From Dechloromonas sp. A34 (lineage in GTDB: Bacteria > Pseudomonadota > Gammaproteobacteria > Burkholderiales > Rhodocyclaceae): a DNA stretch of 64,000 nt. Below are positions 11,684 to 24,826 of this stretch, in pieces. Where the stretch lies: assembly GCF_026261605.1 (NCBI RefSeq), contig NZ_CP102486.1, positions 3,782,001-3,846,000 on the forward strand, in the 5' to 3' direction. Numbering within the stretch: position 1 is the stretch's first letter; each line of letters starts with the position of its first letter. The position numbers and the translations under genes were made by a program. The notes under the pieces are model-generated. The model did not search any database and had not been told where the DNA came from. It was given only the letters and a program-made list of their open reading frames with translations.

Positions 11684-12304
11684 CTACTCGCCGACGACGT
11701 CCACGCCGGCCGGCGGCGTGAATTTGAAGGTATTGGCCGGCAATGCCGGATTGCGTTCCAGTCGGGTAAAGCGGATATGGGTGGTCTGCCCGAAACTATC
11801 CTGCAACTCCATGGCCTTCAGGTCGCTACCGGAAAAACCGAGGCGGACCTTCTCGAAACCGCTGTCGCTGGCCTTCGGGGTGGCTTCGACCCAGGCCATG
11901 CCTTCGGCTTCGCCGGCTTCGGCCAAGGTGAAATTCTTTTCCAGATCGTTGTTACCGGAAAGAATCGCTGCCGGAGAGCCGCTGATCGCCTGCCCGGCCT
12001 TGCGCACCGTGACCTGCTTCAACTCGGTGTCGTAGATCCAGATTTTCTCGCCGTCGCCGACCACTAGTTGCGGATAGGGTTTCTGGATGTCCCAGCGCAG
12101 CTTGCCGGGCCGGGAAATGGCGACCAGGCCGGAAGAGTTCTGCGGCTTGCGGCCGCTCTTGCCGATCACCACCTGGGTGAATTCGGCTTTCAGCGTGCGG
12201 GTATTGGTCAGGAACTGATGCAACTGATCGACCGCGCCGGCTTCGGCGAACAGCGGAAAAACGGCAATGGCAGCAACCGACAGCATTTTTACGGCAAATT
12301 TCAT
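11684..12304 (-). CDS. lolA: Outer-membrane lipoprotein carrier protein
   Basis: LolA is the periplasmic shuttle that takes lipoproteins from the LolCDE transporter to LolB. The 206-residue precursor has a signal peptide ending near AEA (residue 22). It then shows the family features [24 protein letters not shown] and the aromatic and hydrophobic residues of the open half-barrel. The ATG overlaps the stop of ftsK by 4 bases. ftsK followed by lolA is a common gammaproteobacterial and betaproteobacterial arrangement, which supports the call. Confidence 0.95.
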   Translation of the reverse strand: MKFAVKMLSVAAIAVFPLFAEAGAVDQLHQFLTNTRTLKAEFTQVVIGKSGRKPQNSSGLVAISRPGKLRWDIQKPYPQLVVGDGEKIWIYDTELKQVTVRKAGQAISGSPAAILSGNNDLEKNFTLAEAGEAEGMAWVEATPKASDSGFEKVRLGFSGSDLKAMELQDSFGQTTHIRFTRLERNPALPANTFKFTPPAGVDVVGE

Positions 12305-14607
12305 TCAGCTTCCTTGCGGGCAATCACTTCGCGGCCACCGCGGCCGTCCATCGCCGTCACCAAGCCGGCTTTTTCCATGGCCTCGATCAGCCGCGCCGAG
12401 CGGTTGTAGCCGATGCGCAGATGACGCTGGACCAGCGAGATCGAGGCCCGCTTGTTCTTGAGCACGATATCGACGGCCTGATCGTAGAGCGGATCGCTCT
12501 CGGCATCGCCACCGCCCTCGCCGCTTTCGCCGCCCTCTTCATCATCGCCGGCAGCACCGGTCAGGATATCTTCGACATATTCCGGCTTACCGGTCGCTTT
12601 CAGATGTTCGACAACGCGATGCACCTCGTCGTCGGAGACGAAGGCGCCATGGACCCGGGTCGGGTAGCCGGTGCCCGGCGCCAAGTAGAGCATGTCGCCC
12701 TGGCCGAGCAGCGCTTCGGCCCCCATCTGGTCGAGAATGGTACGTGAGTCGATCTTGCTGGAAACCTGGAAGGACAGGCGGGTCGGGATGTTGGCCTTGA
12801 TCAGGCCGGTGATCACGTCGACGCTCGGGCGCTGCGTCGCCAGCACCAGGTGGATGCCGGAGGCGCGGGCCTTCTGGGCCAGGCGGGCGATCTGCTCCTC
12901 GACCTTCTTGCCGACCACCATCATCAGGTCGGCCAGCTCATCGATGATGACGACGATGAAGGGCATGACTTTGAGCGGCTCGGGCGTTTCCGGGGTCAGG
13001 GTCAGCGGGTTCGGGATGTGCTCGCCGCGTTTTTCGGCTTCGCGGATCTTGGTGTTGAGGCCGGCAATGTTGCGCACGCCCATCGCCGACATCAGCTTGT
13101 AGCGCTTTTCCATTTCGGTAACGCACCAGTGCAGCGCGTTGGCGGCCTGCTTCATGTCGGTGACGACCGGCGCCAGCAGGTGCGGGATGCCCTCGTAGAT
13201 CGAGAGTTCCAGCATTTTCGGGTCGACCATGATCAGGCGCACATGCTCTGGTTCCGCCTTGTAGAGCATGGAGAGGATCATCGCATTGACGCCGACCGAC
13301 TTGCCGGAACCGGTCGTCCCGGCGACCAGCAGGTGCGGCGTCTTGGCCAAGTCGGCGACCACCGGCTGACCGCCGATGTCCTTGCCGAGACAGACCGTCA
13401 GCGGGCTGGTCATGTCGTTGTAGGGCTTGCTGGAAATGATTTCCGAGAGCTTGACCGTCTGCCGCCGCGGATTGGGCAATTCTAGCGCCATGCAGGACTT
13501 GCCGGGGACCGTTTCGACGACGCGGATCGAGACCATGGCCAAGGCGCGGGCCAAGTCGCGCGCCAGATTGACGATCTGGGCGCCCTTGACGCCGACCGCC
13601 GGCTCGATTTCGTAACGGGTGATCACCGGCCCCGGCATGGCAGCCAGGACCTTGACCTGAACGCCGAAGTCGGCAAGCTTCCGTTCGATCAGGCGCGAGG
13701 TGTATTCCAGGGTCTCGGCGCTAACCGTCTCGGTGGCCGGCGGCGCCGGGTCAAGCAGATGCAGCGGCGGCAATTGTCCGCCGATGATCGCCTCGGGGAA
13801 GAGCGCCACCTGCTTTTCGCGCTCGATGCGGGCCTCGGCTTTTTTCGAGACCGGCACCTCGGGCTTCGGCGTTTCAATGATGATCGGGTCGTGCAGTTCG
13901 CCACGTCGCTTCTCTTCCTCGACGACGACTTCACGCTGTTGCGCGACTTCGCGGCCGATCTTGCGGTCGCGCCAGGCATCGACCCGACCGTAGAAGAAGC
14001 CAAGGGAGGTCTCGAGAAAGCCCCCGAGTTTCTCGAAGGCCCACAACCAGGACATACCGGAGAAAACGCTCCAGCCGGCCGCCATCGCCGCCAGCAGGAA
14101 CAAGGTCGAGCCGGTATAGCCGAGCTGGCGGGCCAGAAAGCGGCTGGCCTCGATACCCAGCAGCCCGCCCGGCGCGAGCGGCAATTCGGCCTGCAGCGAA
14201 TAGAAACGCATGGCCTCGAGCGAGCAACTGGCGATCAGCAGAAAAGTGAACCCGCCCAGCGCGACAAACAGCGGGCGCCGGTCTTCGCTGGCCGAATTGA
14301 GCTTGCGGAAGCCCCACCAGACGGACATGCCGAGCAGCACGATCCACCACCAGGCGGAGAGTCCGAAAACGTAGAGCATCAGGTCGGCGATCCATGCCCC
14401 GGCACGGCCGGCCGGATTGTGCAGGGTGTTCGAGGCGATCGCATGCGACCAGCCCGGATCCTGCTTGCTGAAGCCCCACAGCGCCATGATCAGGAACAGC
14501 GCGACGGCACCGACTCCCAGCCAGCGCGACTCCTGCAACAGGGTGCCGATCTTGTCCGGCAGCGGACTCGGCGAGCCGCGGTCGATTGTTCTTGCGCCCA
14601 TCCTCAT
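12301..14607 (-). CDS. ftsK: DNA translocase FtsK
   Basis: FtsK is the septum-located hexameric motor that moves chromosome ends toward dif and activates XerCD recombination. The 768-residue protein has four N-terminal membrane helices (about residues 28-48, 75-98, 113-130 and 165-185) and a short charged linker. Walker A GTTGSGKS is at 430-437, followed by the remaining RecA-like motor. A C-terminal winged-helix gamma domain begins near [10 protein letters not shown] and reads KOPS-like sequences. It is shorter than the E. coli protein because the linker is short. It overlaps the upstream Crp-type gene and the downstream lolA by 4 bases each, so the three genes form one transcript. Confidence 0.97.
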   Translation of the reverse strand: MRMGARTIDRGSPSPLPDKIGTLLQESRWLGVGAVALFLIMALWGFSKQDPGWSHAIASNTLHNPAGRAGAWIADLMLYVFGLSAWWWIVLLGMSVWWGFRKLNSASEDRRPLFVALGGFTFLLIASCSLEAMRFYSLQAELPLAPGGLLGIEASRFLARQLGYTGSTLFLLAAMAAGWSVFSGMSWLWAFEKLGGFLETSLGFFYGRVDAWRDRKIGREVAQQREVVVEEEKRRGELHDPIIIETPKPEVPVSKKAEARIEREKQVALFPEAIIGGQLPPLHLLDPAPPATETVSAETLEYTSRLIERKLADFGVQVKVLAAMPGPVITRYEIEPAVGVKGAQIVNLARDLARALAMVSIRVVETVPGKSCMALELPNPRRQTVKLSEIISSKPYNDMTSPLTVCLGKDIGGQPVVADLAKTPHLLVAGTTGSGKSVGVNAMILSMLYKAEPEHVRLIMVDPKMLELSIYEGIPHLLAPVVTDMKQAANALHWCVTEMEKRYKLMSAMGVRNIAGLNTKIREAEKRGEHIPNPLTLTPETPEPLKVMPFIVVIIDELADLMMVVGKKVEEQIARLAQKARASGIHLVLATQRPSVDVITGLIKANIPTRLSFQVSSKIDSRTILDQMGAEALLGQGDMLYLAPGTGYPTRVHGAFVSDDEVHRVVEHLKATGKPEYVEDILTGAAGDDEEGGESGEGGGDAESDPLYDQAVDIVLKNKRASISLVQRHLRIGYNRSARLIEAMEKAGLVTAMDGRGGREVIARKEAE

Positions 14608-15266
14608 GATCCCAGAATGACCACCAGATCGTGTTCACAGGCGATGTAACCACTCAATTCCAGATCGCGCATAACCTTGCTGACCATCTCGCGCGACGCA
14701 CCAATCATTCTTGCCATATCCTGCTTTGAAATTTTCTTTTTGACGATCCGCCGACCGTCTTCTTCCACGGAGAGTTCGAGTAGCAGGCGAGCGACCCGCC
14801 CATAGACATCAAGCAGCGCCAGGCTCTCGATCTTGCGATCGGCCTCACGCAGACGGCGGACGAGAATCTGCATCAGTTTCTGCGCCACCAGGAAATTGTC
14901 CTGCAGGCAGCGCTGGAAGGCGTCCCGGCTCAGAATCAACAGTTCGCAAGGCTCGCTGGCGACGACGTTAGCCGAACGCGGGCTGCCATCGATCAAGCCC
15001 ATCTCGCCAAAAAACTCACCCGGCCCGAGCCAGGCCAGGATGATCTCCCGCCCTTCCTCGTCAGTGTTGGTGACCTTGGCGCGACCAGTCAGCATAATGT
15101 AGAGCGAATCGGTACTCTCGCCGGCCCGAACCACAAAAGAACCCCGTTCCGCCCGCTTGCGCCCCGAAACCTTGGACAACTTCTCCAGTTCGGATTCATT
15201 CAGGCCCGAAAACAGCGGCACATTACGCAATACAACCAGACTCAGGCCGCAATTGGTAGTAGACAT
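14604..15266 (-). CDS. Crp/Fnr-family transcriptional regulator
   Basis: The protein has 220 residues, with an N-terminal cyclic-nucleotide-type beta-roll (about 10-125, including [19 protein letters not shown]), a dimerisation helix and a C-terminal helix-turn-helix ([20 protein letters not shown]). It lacks the N-terminal cysteine cluster of Fnr, so it is more Crp-like than oxygen-sensing. RSANV aligns with the phosphate-binding arginine region of Crp, so cyclic nucleotide binding is plausible but not shown. It is the first gene of a run with ftsK and lolA and is divergent from trxB across 129 bases, which makes trxB and its own operon natural candidate targets. Confidence 0.93.
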   Translation of the reverse strand: MSTTNCGLSLVVLRNVPLFSGLNESELEKLSKVSGRKRAERGSFVVRAGESTDSLYIMLTGRAKVTNTDEEGREIILAWLGPGEFFGEMGLIDGSPRSANVVASEPCELLILSRDAFQRCLQDNFLVAQKLMQILVRRLREADRKIESLALLDVYGRVARLLLELSVEEDGRRIVKKKISKQDMARMIGASREMVSKVMRDLELSGYIACEHDLVVILGS

Positions 15267-15360
15267 AAATCAGTTTCCGTTCATGGGGTTACGTATTAAT
15301 TATAAACCGCTTTCCCAAATAGCACAGGAACTCGGAAAAAAACGGACACTCAGAGAAGGC

Positions 15361-16352
<992 letters not shown>

Positions 16353-16363
16353 TTCCCACCAGC

Positions 16364-16930
16364 GTGATCGACCCGGACGACCTCGCGGCCTTTCAGGCGG
16401 CAGTGGCCGATGCCCGGCCGCTACCGGCGTCCGATCGCGTGCAGCTTGGCAGCCCGATGCCACCACCCCGCCCGCTGCAACACCTGGCCGACGAACGCGC
16501 CGCCCTGCATGAAAGCCTGCACGGAGCGATTGGCCTGCAGGACCGCCTGGAGGGCGGTGACGAGCCAAACTACCTGCGCACCGGCCTGACCAGCAGCGTA
16601 TTGCGCGACTTGCGGCGCGGCCGCTGGGTGGTGCAGGACGAGATCGATCTGCACGGACTGAACCGGGAAGAGGCGCGCCTGCTACTGGCCGAGTTTCTGG
16701 CCGAGAATATCCGACGTGGCCGACGCTGCGTCAGAGTCGTGCACGGCAAGGGGCTGGGTTCACCGCAGAAAATTTCGATCCTGCGCCAACTGGTGCGCGG
16801 ATGGCTGATGCAACGCGATGAAGTCCTTGCCTACAGCCAGGCACGACCGCAGGACGGTGGAGAAGGCGCGCTGCTTGTCCTGCTTCGGGCCCAGAAAAAC
16901 CAGCCCGCCAAGGCCTCCGGGAAGAGCTAG
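16364..16930 (+). CDS. Smr-domain protein (SmrA/YdaL type)
   Basis: A GTG start at 16364 gives a 188-residue protein. The C-terminal half is a small MutS-related (Smr) domain, with the signatures DEIDLHGLNREEARLLL and VVHGKGLGSP. Stand-alone Smr proteins are nucleases; in E. coli relatives they nick DNA, and other members cleave RNA at stalled ribosomes. The N-terminal half is proline-rich and less conserved. It follows trxB by 11 bases and probably shares its transcript. The stop overlaps the convergent small hypothetical gene by 4 bases. Confidence 0.88.
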   Translation: MIDPDDLAAFQAAVADARPLPASDRVQLGSPMPPPRPLQHLADERAALHESLHGAIGLQDRLEGGDEPNYLRTGLTSSVLRDLRRGRWVVQDEIDLHGLNREEARLLLAEFLAENIRRGRRCVRVVHGKGLGSPQKISILRQLVRGWLMQRDEVLAYSQARPQDGGEGALLVLLRAQKNQPAKASGKS

Positions 16931-17274
16931 TCCTCCCGCTTCAGCGCCTTCTTGAATTGCTCGGGATCATCCACCCCCGACCAGCCAGTACCCGAGCTGC
17001 GCACTGAGAGATTGAGTCCCGAATGCACATTGACCAGATGGAAAATCTCCATCGCGATAGCCGGTGGAAAGCCCTGACGCCCAGGCCGGTTCGGCAACAT
17101 CAACTCGTTCAGATAGGCGTCCAGTTCGGGCTTACCCCACTGGGCAACGATTTGCACCAGAATGCGGGGAAAGCGCTCTTCAATCTGCGTCGGGTAGTAT
17201 TTCCTGTCTTCACCAAGAAGCGCTGTCAGCTTGGCCCGCAGTTCCGAAACATCAATGTTTTCTGAATTATCCAC
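16927..17274 (-). CDS. Conserved small protein of unknown function downstream of glnB
   Basis: The frame is open from a TTG at 17295, but a GTG at 17274 with GGGAG placed 7 bases upstream is a better start and gives 115 residues. The protein is soluble, has no signal peptide or cysteine motif, and includes a helical stretch LRAKLTALLGEDRKYYPTQI followed by FPRILVQIVAQW. I do not recognise the family. It is the last gene of a minus-strand group (ppa-nadE-glnB) and lies 17 bases after glnB. Confidence 0.65.
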   Translation of the reverse strand: MDNSENIDVSELRAKLTALLGEDRKYYPTQIEERFPRILVQIVAQWGKPELDAYLNELMLPNRPGRQGFPPAIAMEIFHLVNVHSGLNLSVRSSGTGWSGVDDPEQFKKALKRED

Positions 17275-17291
17275 GGGCCGGCTCCCAATGA

Positions 17292-19263
<1,972 letters not shown>

Positions 19264-19268
19264 GGAGC

Positions 19269-19817
19269 TCAGTAGTTCGGCTTGTCTTTCGCGTCGTTGT
19301 AACGCTGGATGCCGGTCATGATTTCGTTGCGGGCGGCTTCGATGCCTTCCCAGCCGTTGACCTTGACCCACTTGCCCGGCTCGAGATCCTTGTAATGCTC
19401 GAAAAAGTGGGAGATCTGCTTGCGCAGCAGTTCCGGCATGTCTTCGTAAGTCTTGACGTCCTTGTAGAGCGGGGTCAGCTTGTCGACCGGCACGGCCAGC
19501 AGCTTGGCATCTTCACCGCCTTCGTCGGTCATCGACAACTGGCCGAGCGGACGGCAGCGGACTACGACGCCCGGTGGCAGCGAGAACGGAGCAACGACCA
19601 GCACATCGACCGGGTCACCGTCGCCGGCAATGGTGTGCGGAATGTAGCCGTAGTTGCAAGGATAGTGCATGGAGGTAGACATGAAGCGGTCGACGAAAAT
19701 CGCACCGCTTTCCTTGTCAACCTCGTACTTGACCGGCTCGGAATGCGCGGAAATTTCGATGATGACATTGAAATCGTCGGGAAGGGACTTGCCGGAAGGA
19801 ACGTTGTTAAGAGCCAT
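19269..19817 (-). CDS. ppa: Inorganic pyrophosphatase (family I)
   Basis: This cytoplasmic magnesium-dependent enzyme hydrolyses pyrophosphate and so drives biosynthetic reactions. The 182-residue protein carries the family signature [11 protein letters not shown] with its metal-binding aspartates. Other conserved residues lie in [12 protein letters not shown] and [10 protein letters not shown]. Length is normal for a bacterial hexameric enzyme. It lies 59 bases after the exonuclease gene and 5 bases before nadE on the same strand. Confidence 0.97.
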   Translation of the reverse strand: MALNNVPSGKSLPDDFNVIIEISAHSEPVKYEVDKESGAIFVDRFMSTSMHYPCNYGYIPHTIAGDGDPVDVLVVAPFSLPPGVVVRCRPLGQLSMTDEGGEDAKLLAVPVDKLTPLYKDVKTYEDMPELLRKQISHFFEHYKDLEPGKWVKVNGWEGIEAARNEIMTGIQRYNDAKDKPNY

Positions 19818-19876
19818 TTTTATCTCTCTGCGGTTGGTTTTGCGAATCGGTGATTATAACGCCGGCCTAGATTTCT

Positions 19877-20662
19877 TCAGCCCCAGGCGGCAAGAAACTC
19901 CTGCCAGTGCGGCGCATTGATCTTGGCCAGTTGCGCCTTGACGAACTCGCCCTCGGCGACTTCCTCTTCCGCCGTCAGTTCGCCGCGCAGGCGACGGAAG
20001 CGGTTATAGACGAGGTAGGTATTGATGACGTCGGTTTCGCAGTAGTCGCGAATCTCGGCGCTTTTGCCGGCCTGCCAGGCTTCCCAGACCTTGCCGCCAT
20101 CCATGCCGAGCTTGCCGGGAAAACCGTAGAGCTTGGCCAGATCGTCGAGCGGTGCATTGGCGCGTGCATTGTAGAGCGCGAGCAGGTCCATCAGGTCGAG
20201 ATGGCGCATGTGGTAGCGGCTGATGTAGTTGTTCCACTTGAAATCGCGGGAATCGGAGTAATCGCCGTCGCCGAGATCCCAGTAGCGCGGCGCCGCAACG
20301 CCATGCAGCATGCCGCGATAATGCAGCACCGGCAGGTCGAAACCGCTGCCATTCCAGGAAACGATCTGCGGCGTGAATTTCTCGATACCGTCAAAGAAGC
20401 GCTGGATGATCGCCCCTTCACTCAAATCCGGCTCGGCGAGCGACCAGACTTTCAGGCCCTCGCTGGTACGCAAGACGCAGGATATGGTGACCACGCGCTG
20501 CAGGTGCAGTTGCAGAAAATCGTTGCCGGTCCGGGCACGGCGCTGCTGAAAGGCCAGCTCGGCGACCTCATCGTCGGAAAGCGCGGCCGGCAGATCGTTC
20601 AGCCGACGCAGGCCGGCGACATCGGGAATCGTCTCGATGTCGAAAACCAGAACTGGCTTCAT
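19877..20662 (-). CDS. Predicted 3'-5' exonuclease, PolB exonuclease-like (DEDD superfamily)
   Basis: The 261-residue protein begins with the DEDD ExoI motif FDIETIPD (Asp8, Glu10). It continues with ExoII-like SWNGSGFDLPVL and ends with ExoIII YCETDVINTYLVY, whose Tyr-x3-Asp spacing marks the DEDDy subgroup. This fits the stand-alone proteins related to the proofreading domain of DNA polymerase B. Target nucleic acid and physiological role are unknown. The start overlaps the cysM stop by 4 bases, so it is the last gene of the lapA-to-cysM run. Confidence 0.88.
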   Translation of the reverse strand: MKPVLVFDIETIPDVAGLRRLNDLPAALSDDEVAELAFQQRRARTGNDFLQLHLQRVVTISCVLRTSEGLKVWSLAEPDLSEGAIIQRFFDGIEKFTPQIVSWNGSGFDLPVLHYRGMLHGVAAPRYWDLGDGDYSDSRDFKWNNYISRYHMRHLDLMDLLALYNARANAPLDDLAKLYGFPGKLGMDGGKVWEAWQAGKSAEIRDYCETDVINTYLVYNRFRRLRGELTAEEEVAEGEFVKAQLAKINAPHWQEFLAAWG

Positions 20663-21558
20663 GCCGGGAAAACGCCCGTCGACAGGTAACGGTCACCACG
20701 GTCGCAGATGATGCTGACAATCACCGCATTTTCCAGTTGCTGCGACAGGCGCAGGGCGACCGCAACGCCGCCGCCCGACGAAATACCGGCGAAGATACCC
20801 TCTTCCATGGCCAGGCGCCGTGTCATCGCCTCGGCATCGGCCTGGCTGACGTATTCGATGCGATCGACGTCGGTCTTGTCGTAAATTTTCGGCAGGTAGG
20901 CATCCGGCCATTTGCGGATGCCGGGAATCTGGCTACCGTCTTCCGGCTGGCAGCCGACAATCTGAATTTCTGGGTTGGCTTCCTTGAGGAAACGGCTGGT
21001 GCCCATGATGGTGCCGGTGGTGCCCATGCTGGAGACGAAATGGGTGATCTTGCCCTCGGTATCGCGCCAGATTTCCGGGCCAGTGCCCTCGAAATGGGCC
21101 AGCGGATTGTCCGGGTTGGCGAATTGATCGAGGATGATGCCCTTACCCTCGTCGCGCATGCGGTCGGCGACGTCGCGCGCCAACTCCATGCCGCCATCCT
21201 TCGGCGTCGGAACCAGCTCCGCACCGAAGGCGCGCATGGTCTGGCGGCGCTCGATGCTCTGGTTCTCCGGCATCACCAGAATCATCTTGTAGCCCTTCAT
21301 CGCCGCCGCCATGGCCAGCGCGATGCCGGTATTGCCGGAAGTCGCCTCGATCAACGTATCGCCCGGCTTGATGTCGCCACGCGCCTCGGCATGGACGATC
21401 ATCGACAGCGCCGGGCGGTCCTTGACCGAGCCGGCTGGGTTGTTGCCTTCCAGCTTGGCCAGAATGACATTGCCGCGCCGGTCGTTTTCGACGCCCGGGA
21501 TGCGCACCAGGCGCACCAGCGGCGTGTTTCCGACAAAATCCTGCAGGGTTTTATACAT
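20659..21558 (-). CDS. cysM: Cysteine synthase B (O-acetylserine sulfhydrylase, PLP-dependent)
   Basis: CysM makes cysteine from O-acetylserine and sulfide or thiosulfate. The 299-residue fold-type II PLP enzyme has the lysine that binds PLP at Lys46 ([11 protein letters not shown]), the phosphate-binding loop [14 protein letters not shown], and the CysM-type [15 protein letters not shown]. It overlaps hldD by 8 bases upstream and the exonuclease gene by 4 bases downstream. Its place behind heptose genes is a positional pairing also seen in related genomes and does not imply a joint pathway. Confidence 0.95.
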   Translation of the reverse strand: MYKTLQDFVGNTPLVRLVRIPGVENDRRGNVILAKLEGNNPAGSVKDRPALSMIVHAEARGDIKPGDTLIEATSGNTGIALAMAAAMKGYKMILVMPENQSIERRQTMRAFGAELVPTPKDGGMELARDVADRMRDEGKGIILDQFANPDNPLAHFEGTGPEIWRDTEGKITHFVSSMGTTGTIMGTSRFLKEANPEIQIVGCQPEDGSQIPGIRKWPDAYLPKIYDKTDVDRIEYVSQADAEAMTRRLAMEEGIFAGISSGGGVAVALRLSQQLENAVIVSIICDRGDRYLSTGVFPA

Positions 21559-22549
21559 TTTTATGGAGCCACTCGATGTATTGGGAGACGCCCTCCTCTA
21601 CCGTGGCCATCGGTGCAGCGTAGCCGGCAGCGCGCAAACGGGTCAGATCGCCCTGCGTGAATGCCTGGTACTTGCCCTTCAACGCCTCGGGGAAGGCGAC
21701 GTATTCCAGCAAGCCCTGTGCCCGCAACTCTTCGAGCGCCAGCGGCGCCTCGTTTCGAGTCTTGCGACAACCATTGACCGCAGCCACCGCGACGTCGTTG
21801 AAGCTCTGCGCCCGACCGGAACCGAGGTTGAAGATGCCGGACTGATCCGGATGCTCGAGAAAGAACAGATTGACCTTTGCGACATCACCAACGAAGACGA
21901 AATCGCGCATCTGCCCGCCGTTCTCGTAGCCATGCGAGCCCTCGAACAGCTTGACCTTGCCGTCGGCCTTGAACTGGTTGTAGTTATGGAAAGCCACCGA
22001 GGCCATGCGCCCCTTGTGGGTTTCGCGCGGGCCATAGACGTTGAAGTAGCGGAAGCCAACGATCTGCGACGATGGGCCTTGCGCCAGACGCTGGCGCACG
22101 ACCTGATCGAACAGGAACTTGGAGTAGCCGTAGACGTTGAGCGGCCCCTCGTACTGGCGCTCTTCCTTGAAAACGTTGGTGCTGCCGTAGGTCGCGGCAC
22201 TGGAGGCATAGAGGAACTGCACGTCCTGGTCCTGGCACCAGTCAAGCAAGATCATGGAGTAACGGTAGTTGTTCTCCATCATGTAGCGCCCATCGGTCTC
22301 CATGGTGTCGGAGCAGGCACCTTCATGGAAAATCGCCTCGATTTCGCCATCGAAGTGACCGGCCTGAATGCGCTCGATGAAATCGTGCTTGTCGAGGTAA
22401 TCGGCAATCTCGCAATCGATCAGGTTCTTGAACTTGTCGGCCTTGGTCAGATTGTCGACGGCAATGATCTTGGTCACGCCACGCTCGTTGAGCGCCTTGA
22501 CGATATTGGAGCCAATGAAGCCGGCAGCGCCGGTAACGACTGTGTACAT
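21551..22549 (-). CDS. hldD: ADP-L-glycero-D-manno-heptose 6-epimerase
   Basis: HldD (RfaD) makes ADP-L-glycero-D-manno-heptose for the inner core of lipopolysaccharide. This 332-residue extended SDR protein has the NADP-binding motif [12 protein letters not shown] (6-17), HEGACSDT near 75 and the catalytic pair Tyr140/Lys144 (NVYGYSKFL). These are diagnostic for HldD rather than other sugar epimerases. It lies 9 bases after the heptose kinase gene and overlaps cysM by 8 bases. Confidence 0.96.
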   Translation of the reverse strand: MYTVVTGAAGFIGSNIVKALNERGVTKIIAVDNLTKADKFKNLIDCEIADYLDKHDFIERIQAGHFDGEIEAIFHEGACSDTMETDGRYMMENNYRYSMILLDWCQDQDVQFLYASSAATYGSTNVFKEERQYEGPLNVYGYSKFLFDQVVRQRLAQGPSSQIVGFRYFNVYGPRETHKGRMASVAFHNYNQFKADGKVKLFEGSHGYENGGQMRDFVFVGDVAKVNLFFLEHPDQSGIFNLGSGRAQSFNDVAVAAVNGCRKTRNEAPLALEELRAQGLLEYVAFPEALKGKYQAFTQGDLTRLRAAGYAAPMATVEEGVSQYIEWLHKNV

Positions 22550-22558
22550 GGGTTTTCC

Positions 22559-23485
22559 TTACAGTGCTGCTGCTAGTTCTTGGCGGGTGACGACGGCTGT
22601 TCCCAACTTGCCAACCACAATACCGGCCGCTACGTTGGCGATGCGAATGGCTTCTGCCCAATCGGCCCCGGCGGCAATCATCACGGCCAGCGTGGCGATC
22701 ACCGTATCGCCGGCACCGGAGACATCGAACACTTCCCGGGCCTTGGCCGCCTGGTGGTGCGTTTCGCCATCGGCGAACAGGGTCATGCCCTCTTCGCTAC
22801 GGGTCACCAGCAGGGCTTCGATGCCGAGTTCGGCGCGGAGTTTCTGCGACTTGGCGATCAGATCCTCTTCCGACGACCAGCGACCGACCACTTCGCGCAG
22901 TTCCGAACGGTTCGGCGTAATCACCGTGGCGCCGGCATACTTGCCCCACTCGTCACCCTTCGGGTCGACCAGCACCGGTTTGGCTGCGGCACGGGCGATA
23001 CGGATCATCTCGGCGATGTGGGTCAGGCCGCCCTTGCCGTAATCCGAGAGGATCACGACATCGGCGTCGGCCACCCGACGTTCGAAATCGGCGAGCTTGG
23101 CCTGCAGGATTTCATGCGAGGGCGGCGTTTCGAAATCGATCCGCAGTAGCTGTTGCTGGCGGCCGATGACGCGCAGCTTGACGATGGTGTCGATATCGCG
23201 ATCGATATGCAGGCCGGCGTCGATTTGCCCATCTTCGAGCAAGCGGCCAAGAGCGCGTCCTGCATCGTCGTCACCGACCACCGAGAGCAGCGCCGTCACA
23301 GCACCCAGCGAAGCCGCATTGCGGGCAACGTTGGCAGCGCCGCCAAGGCGCTCCTCCTGGCGTTCAACCTTGACCACCGGCACCGGCGCTTCCGGCGAGA
23401 TCCGGTTGACCTCGCCGAACCAGTAACGGTCGAGCATGACGTCGCCGACCACAAGCAGGCGAACCTGTGAAACCTTTTCCAACAT
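22559..23485 (-). CDS. rfaE1: D-glycero-beta-D-manno-heptose-7-phosphate kinase (separate RfaE1 domain)
   Basis: This 308-residue PfkB-family kinase phosphorylates heptose-7-phosphate to the 1,7-bisphosphate. It shows the sugar-binding GGAANVARNAASLG and the catalytic loop GAGDTVIATLAV near the C-terminus. E. coli HldE is a fusion with an adenylyltransferase; here only the kinase part is present, so the adenylyltransferase (RfaE2) must be encoded elsewhere. It sits between ugd (12 bases away) and hldD (9 bases away). Confidence 0.94.
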   Translation of the reverse strand: MLEKVSQVRLLVVGDVMLDRYWFGEVNRISPEAPVPVVKVERQEERLGGAANVARNAASLGAVTALLSVVGDDDAGRALGRLLEDGQIDAGLHIDRDIDTIVKLRVIGRQQQLLRIDFETPPSHEILQAKLADFERRVADADVVILSDYGKGGLTHIAEMIRIARAAAKPVLVDPKGDEWGKYAGATVITPNRSELREVVGRWSSEEDLIAKSQKLRAELGIEALLVTRSEEGMTLFADGETHHQAAKAREVFDVSGAGDTVIATLAVMIAAGADWAEAIRIANVAAGIVVGKLGTAVVTRQELAAAL

Positions 23486-23497
23486 GTCGTTGACCGC

Positions 23498-24817
23498 TCA
23501 GCGCCCGATAGCGAAATATTCGATGCCCTGGCCACGCACAAACTTGGGATCGTAAAGGTTGCGGCCGTCAAAGATGACCGGGTTCTTCAAGGTGGCCTTG
23601 ATAGCATCGAAATCCGGGCTGCGGAATTCCTTCCACTCAGTGACGATGACCAGGGCGTCGGCCTTGTCGAGCGCACCCATCGGGTTCTCGGCGTATTGAA
23701 GACGCGGCTCGTCGCCGTAGATGCGCTGCGTTTCATGCATGGCCACCGGGTCATAGGCGGAAACGGTGGCGCCGGCTTCGAAGAGGTCGGCGATCAGCTC
23801 ACGGCTCGGGGCTTCACGCATGTCGTCGGTGTTCGGCTTGAAGGACAGGCCCCAGAGGGCGAAGTGCTTGCCCTTGAGGTCGCCGAAGCGGGCTTTCAGC
23901 TTCTTAGTCAGCAAATGCTTCTGGGCGTCGTTGGCTTCTTCGACGGCGGTCAGCACCTTGAGGGTGATGTTGGCATCGTCCTGGGCGGTGGCGATCAAGG
24001 CCTTGACGTCCTTCGGGAAGCAGGAGCCACCGTAACCGCAGCCTGGGTAAAGGAAGTGGTAGCCAATCCGGGGATCGGAGCCGATACCCTGGCGGACCAT
24101 TTCGATATCCGCACCGAGCACTTCGGCCAGATTGGCCAGTTCGTTCATGAAGCTGATGCGCGTCGCCAGCATGGCGTTGGCTGCGTACTTGGTCAGTTCG
24201 GCGCTCTTGACGTCGGTGATGATCAGGCGCTCATGATTGCGCTGGAACGGTGCATAGAGCGCGCGCATCAGGTGGATGGCCTGTTCTTCCTCGGCACCGA
24301 CGACGATGCGGTCGGGGCGCATGAAGTCTTCAACGGCCGCGCCTTCCTTGAGGAATTCCGGATTGGAGACCACGCTGTAGGGAATGTCGACGCCGCGCTT
24401 GGCGAGTTCGTCGGCAATTGCCGCCTTGACCTTGGCACCGGTACCGACCGGGACAGTGCTCTTGTCGACGACGACCTTGTAGTCGGTCATCAGGCGGCCG
24501 ATGTTGCGGGCGGCCCCGAGCACGTACTGGAGGTCGGCCGAGCCGTCTTCGTCGGGCGGCGTGCCGACAGCGATGAACTGGATGGTGCCGTGCTGGACGG
24601 CCTTTTCGATATCGGTGGTGAAGTGCAGACGGCCGGCTGCGACGTTGCGGCGGACCATTTCCTGGAGGGCCGGTTCGTAGATCGGGATGCCGCCTTCTTC
24701 GAGGATGCGAATCTTCTCGGGATCGACGTCGAGGCAGAGAACGTCATTGCCCACTTCGGCCAGACAGGTGCCACTGACCAGACCGACATAGCCGGTACCG
24801 ACAACGGTGATTTTCAT
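23498..24817 (-). CDS. ugd: UDP-glucose 6-dehydrogenase
   Basis: Ugd oxidises UDP-glucose to UDP-glucuronate in two NAD-dependent steps. The 439-residue protein has the N-terminal Rossmann motif [10 protein letters not shown] (7-16). The catalytic Cys266 lies in [14 protein letters not shown], and the C-terminal UDP-binding domain contains [20 protein letters not shown]-glucuronate can feed surface polysaccharides or lipid A modification. The gene follows lapB by 9 bases and precedes the heptose kinase, so this operon gathers envelope sugar supply. Confidence 0.96.
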   Translation of the reverse strand: MKITVVGTGYVGLVSGTCLAEVGNDVLCLDVDPEKIRILEEGGIPIYEPALQEMVRRNVAAGRLHFTTDIEKAVQHGTIQFIAVGTPPDEDGSADLQYVLGAARNIGRLMTDYKVVVDKSTVPVGTGAKVKAAIADELAKRGVDIPYSVVSNPEFLKEGAAVEDFMRPDRIVVGAEEEQAIHLMRALYAPFQRNHERLIITDVKSAELTKYAANAMLATRISFMNELANLAEVLGADIEMVRQGIGSDPRIGYHFLYPGCGYGGSCFPKDVKALIATAQDDANITLKVLTAVEEANDAQKHLLTKKLKARFGDLKGKHFALWGLSFKPNTDDMREAPSRELIADLFEAGATVSAYDPVAMHETQRIYGDEPRLQYAENPMGALDKADALVIVTEWKEFRSPDFDAIKATLKNPVIFDGRNLYDPKFVRGQGIEYFAIGR

Positions 24818-24826
24818 GAGTATTTC

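Noticed and set aside
19264..19371. N-terminal extension of NadE
   Set aside because: The extra 36 residues are arginine- and glutamine-rich shadow sequence of the ppa end; the family starts at the ATG at 19263.
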